Below, one piece after another: positions 5,071 through 6,038 of a stretch of 6,038 nucleotides of DNA. How positions within the stretch are numbered: position 1 is the first letter of the stretch; the number at the start of each line of letters is the position of its first letter. A model generated the notes under the pieces. It had not been told where the DNA came from and searched no databases. It saw only the letters and a program-made list of their open reading frames with translations. A program made the position numbers and the translations under genes. This DNA comes from Propionibacteriaceae bacterium (lineage in GTDB: Bacteria; Actinomycetota; Actinomycetes; Propionibacteriales; Propionibacteriaceae): contig JAJTCL010000182.1 in assembly GCA_021323255.1 (NCBI GenBank), positions 1 to 6,038 of the forward strand, read 5' to 3'.

Positions 5071-5723
5071 TAGGCACTCCTGTTCACGATGATCACCTCG
5101 AGGGTGCGGGGTCCGTGTACGCCTTCGACCCGATTCAGCTCGATGTCGCTGGTCGCGCTGGGGCCGCTGATCATGGTCAGCGGGCGGGTAGCTGCCAGCC
5201 GCGCCAGTGCTTGCGGCACGTCAGCCACGATCTGATCTCGAAACACCACACAGAGGTGGTAGTCGGGAATGAGCGTGATCACCCGGCGACCTTGTCCCGC
5301 TGAACCGTCCAAGATCAACGTTCCGGTTTCGGCGATCGCCACAGTGCAGCCGGTGATCACGCCGTCGACTCCGTCGAGTGTCGCAACACTGAGTTGATCA
5401 TCGATAGACGGGCCATCAGTGAGTACATCGGAGGAAAGGTTCGTCGTCCAGGAGGAGTCCAAGCCGGCCGGCAGGGCCACCGTACTCGCGCCGCGCTCAG
5501 CGAGTGCCGCAGCGATCGTCGCTCCAAGATCATCGACCGAGCACTGGCGTACCAATGCCCGATAGTCAACTAAACGATCGATCAGCAGATCGGTCAGTTC
5601 TCCAGTCTCTGAATCGGAGGTTGTCTGATAGTCCCGACTGATGTCTTCATAGCTGAGGTTCGCCGGTGGCGCCGCGCGATGAGCGGCTGCGATCCGCGCT
5701 AGTACCTCCTCGCGAGCGTTCAT
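5070..5723 (-). CDS. lutC: L-lactate utilization protein LutC (LUD domain)
   Basis: A 217-residue LUD-domain protein, the LutC (YkgG-type) subunit of the LutABC system that oxidises L-lactate to pyruvate. The conserved features are GCTVAIAETGTLILDGS (125-141), GQGRR (143-147), PDYHLCVV (153-160) and SGPSATSDIELNR plus VEGVHGPRTLEV (186-210). The frame is open upstream to 5804, but that would overlap the lutB C-terminus extensively. ATG 5723 makes a typical ATGA overlap with the lutB stop, has a GGGGGAGA ribosome site 3 bases upstream (5727-5734), and gives the expected family start NAREEVLARI. Middle gene of the operon, directly before rhaM. Confidence 0.94.
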   Translation of the reverse strand: MNAREEVLARIAAAHRAAPPANLSYEDISRDYQTTSDSETGELTDLLIDRLVDYRALVRQCSVDDLGATIAAALAERGASTVALPAGLDSSWTTNLSSDVLTDGPSIDDQLSVATLDGVDGVITGCTVAIAETGTLILDGSAGQGRRVITLIPDYHLCVVFRDQIVADVPQALARLAATRPLTMISGPSATSDIELNRVEGVHGPRTLEVIIVNRSA

Positions 5724-6038
5724 CGCTCTCCCCCGTGCTCGGCAGTCCACCAGTCGCGGAAGGTCTGCCTGGGAGGCCGCGCAAAGTCGCGCGCATCTGT
5801 CCATTGTTTTGCGAGTGGCAGTGGCACGTCACCGATCACACCGCGCTTGCGACCAAGCACCCGGCCCAGTCGGCCACTACGCAGTGCACGCGCCCAGCGC
5901 TTCGGATCGCGCATCACCCAGGCGGCGGCCCGCATGGCCGATGCCTCCGCGTTCGGCAATCGATGTTCTGCCGCATAGGTCTCGGTGTGCTTGGCACGCA
6001 AGTGCACCAAGATCTCCGGAATGTTGATCTTGACCGGG
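5720..6038 (-). CDS. lutB: L-lactate utilization iron-sulfur protein LutB, C-terminal part
   Basis: The visible part is the last 105 residues; the gene starts beyond the right edge. LutB is the two-cluster iron-sulfur subunit of the LutABC lactate oxidation system. The fragment opens with PVKINIPEILVHLRA, the sequence that follows the last cysteine of the second ferredoxin-like CxxC...CP cluster in LutB, so the cluster cysteines are just off the window. The remainder (AAAWVMRDPKRWARAL, then GVIGDVPLPLAKQWTDARDF and PRQTFRDWWTAEHGG) matches the typical LutB tail, which ends in FRDWW and a short acidic or basic end. The first in-frame start-like codon (6010) is internal. The stop overlaps the lutC start as ATGA. 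Confidence 0.92.
   Translation of the reverse strand, partial: PVKINIPEILVHLRAKHTETYAAEHRLPNAEASAMRAAAWVMRDPKRWARALRSGRLGRVLGRKRGVIGDVPLPLAKQWTDARDFARPPRQTFRDWWTAEHGGER

Noticed and set aside
5724..5804. Longer LutC from the upstream in-frame start at 5804.
   Set aside because: The added residues are read from the lutB coding end in another frame, and ATG 5723 has a good ribosome site and the usual ATGA overlap.
5115..6027. Plus-strand open frames opposite lutC and lutB.
   Set aside because: They lie fully inside well-supported genes on the other strand and show no family features.

Overview
The window looks like a high-GC actinobacterial chromosome, judged from the codon usage (G or C in most third positions), tightly packed genes, GTG starts and an apparently leaderless gene. 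The exact taxon cannot be read from the sequence. The encoded proteins would fit a saprophytic, sugar-using member of Actinomycetota; a Propionibacteriales-type organism is possible but this is a guess. No rRNA, tRNA, CRISPR array or recognisable insertion sequence is present.

Layout, left to right. (1) Bases 1-729, + strand: the 3' end of a family 3 glycoside hydrolase (beta-glucosidase type), cut by the window edge. (2) 877-1677, +: a CPBP-type intramembrane protease homologue. (3) 1678-1852: an intergenic region that is the most striking part of the window. It holds three inverted-repeat sites whose centres are each 31 bp apart, the middle one a perfect 32-bp palindrome, and together they form one imperfect palindrome of about 88 bp. 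(4) 1853-3013, +: a class A FAD-dependent monooxygenase, probably translated from a leaderless mRNA. (5) 3014-3300: an intergenic region that ends in overlapping inverted repeats and two possible -10 boxes in front of a marR-type gene. (6) 3301-4769, +: a two-gene operon, a MarR regulator coupled by TGATG to a zinc-independent quinone-oxidoreductase-like dehydrogenase. (7) 6038-4732, - strand: lutB (partial), lutC and rhaM, each overlapping the next, ending tail-to-tail inside the 3' end of the dehydrogenase gene.

How the genes work together. The minus-strand operon joins the lactate-oxidation proteins LutB and LutC to L-rhamnose mutarotase. This makes sense if L-rhamnose is degraded through L-lactaldehyde to L-lactate and then pyruvate. 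The plus-strand genes are more mixed. The FAD monooxygenase and the MarR/quinone-reductase pair look like two separately controlled redox or xenobiotic-response units. The operator array ahead of the monooxygenase resembles sites used by TetR-type repressors, but no TetR gene lies in the window. The GH3 and CPBP genes have no visible functional link to the rest.
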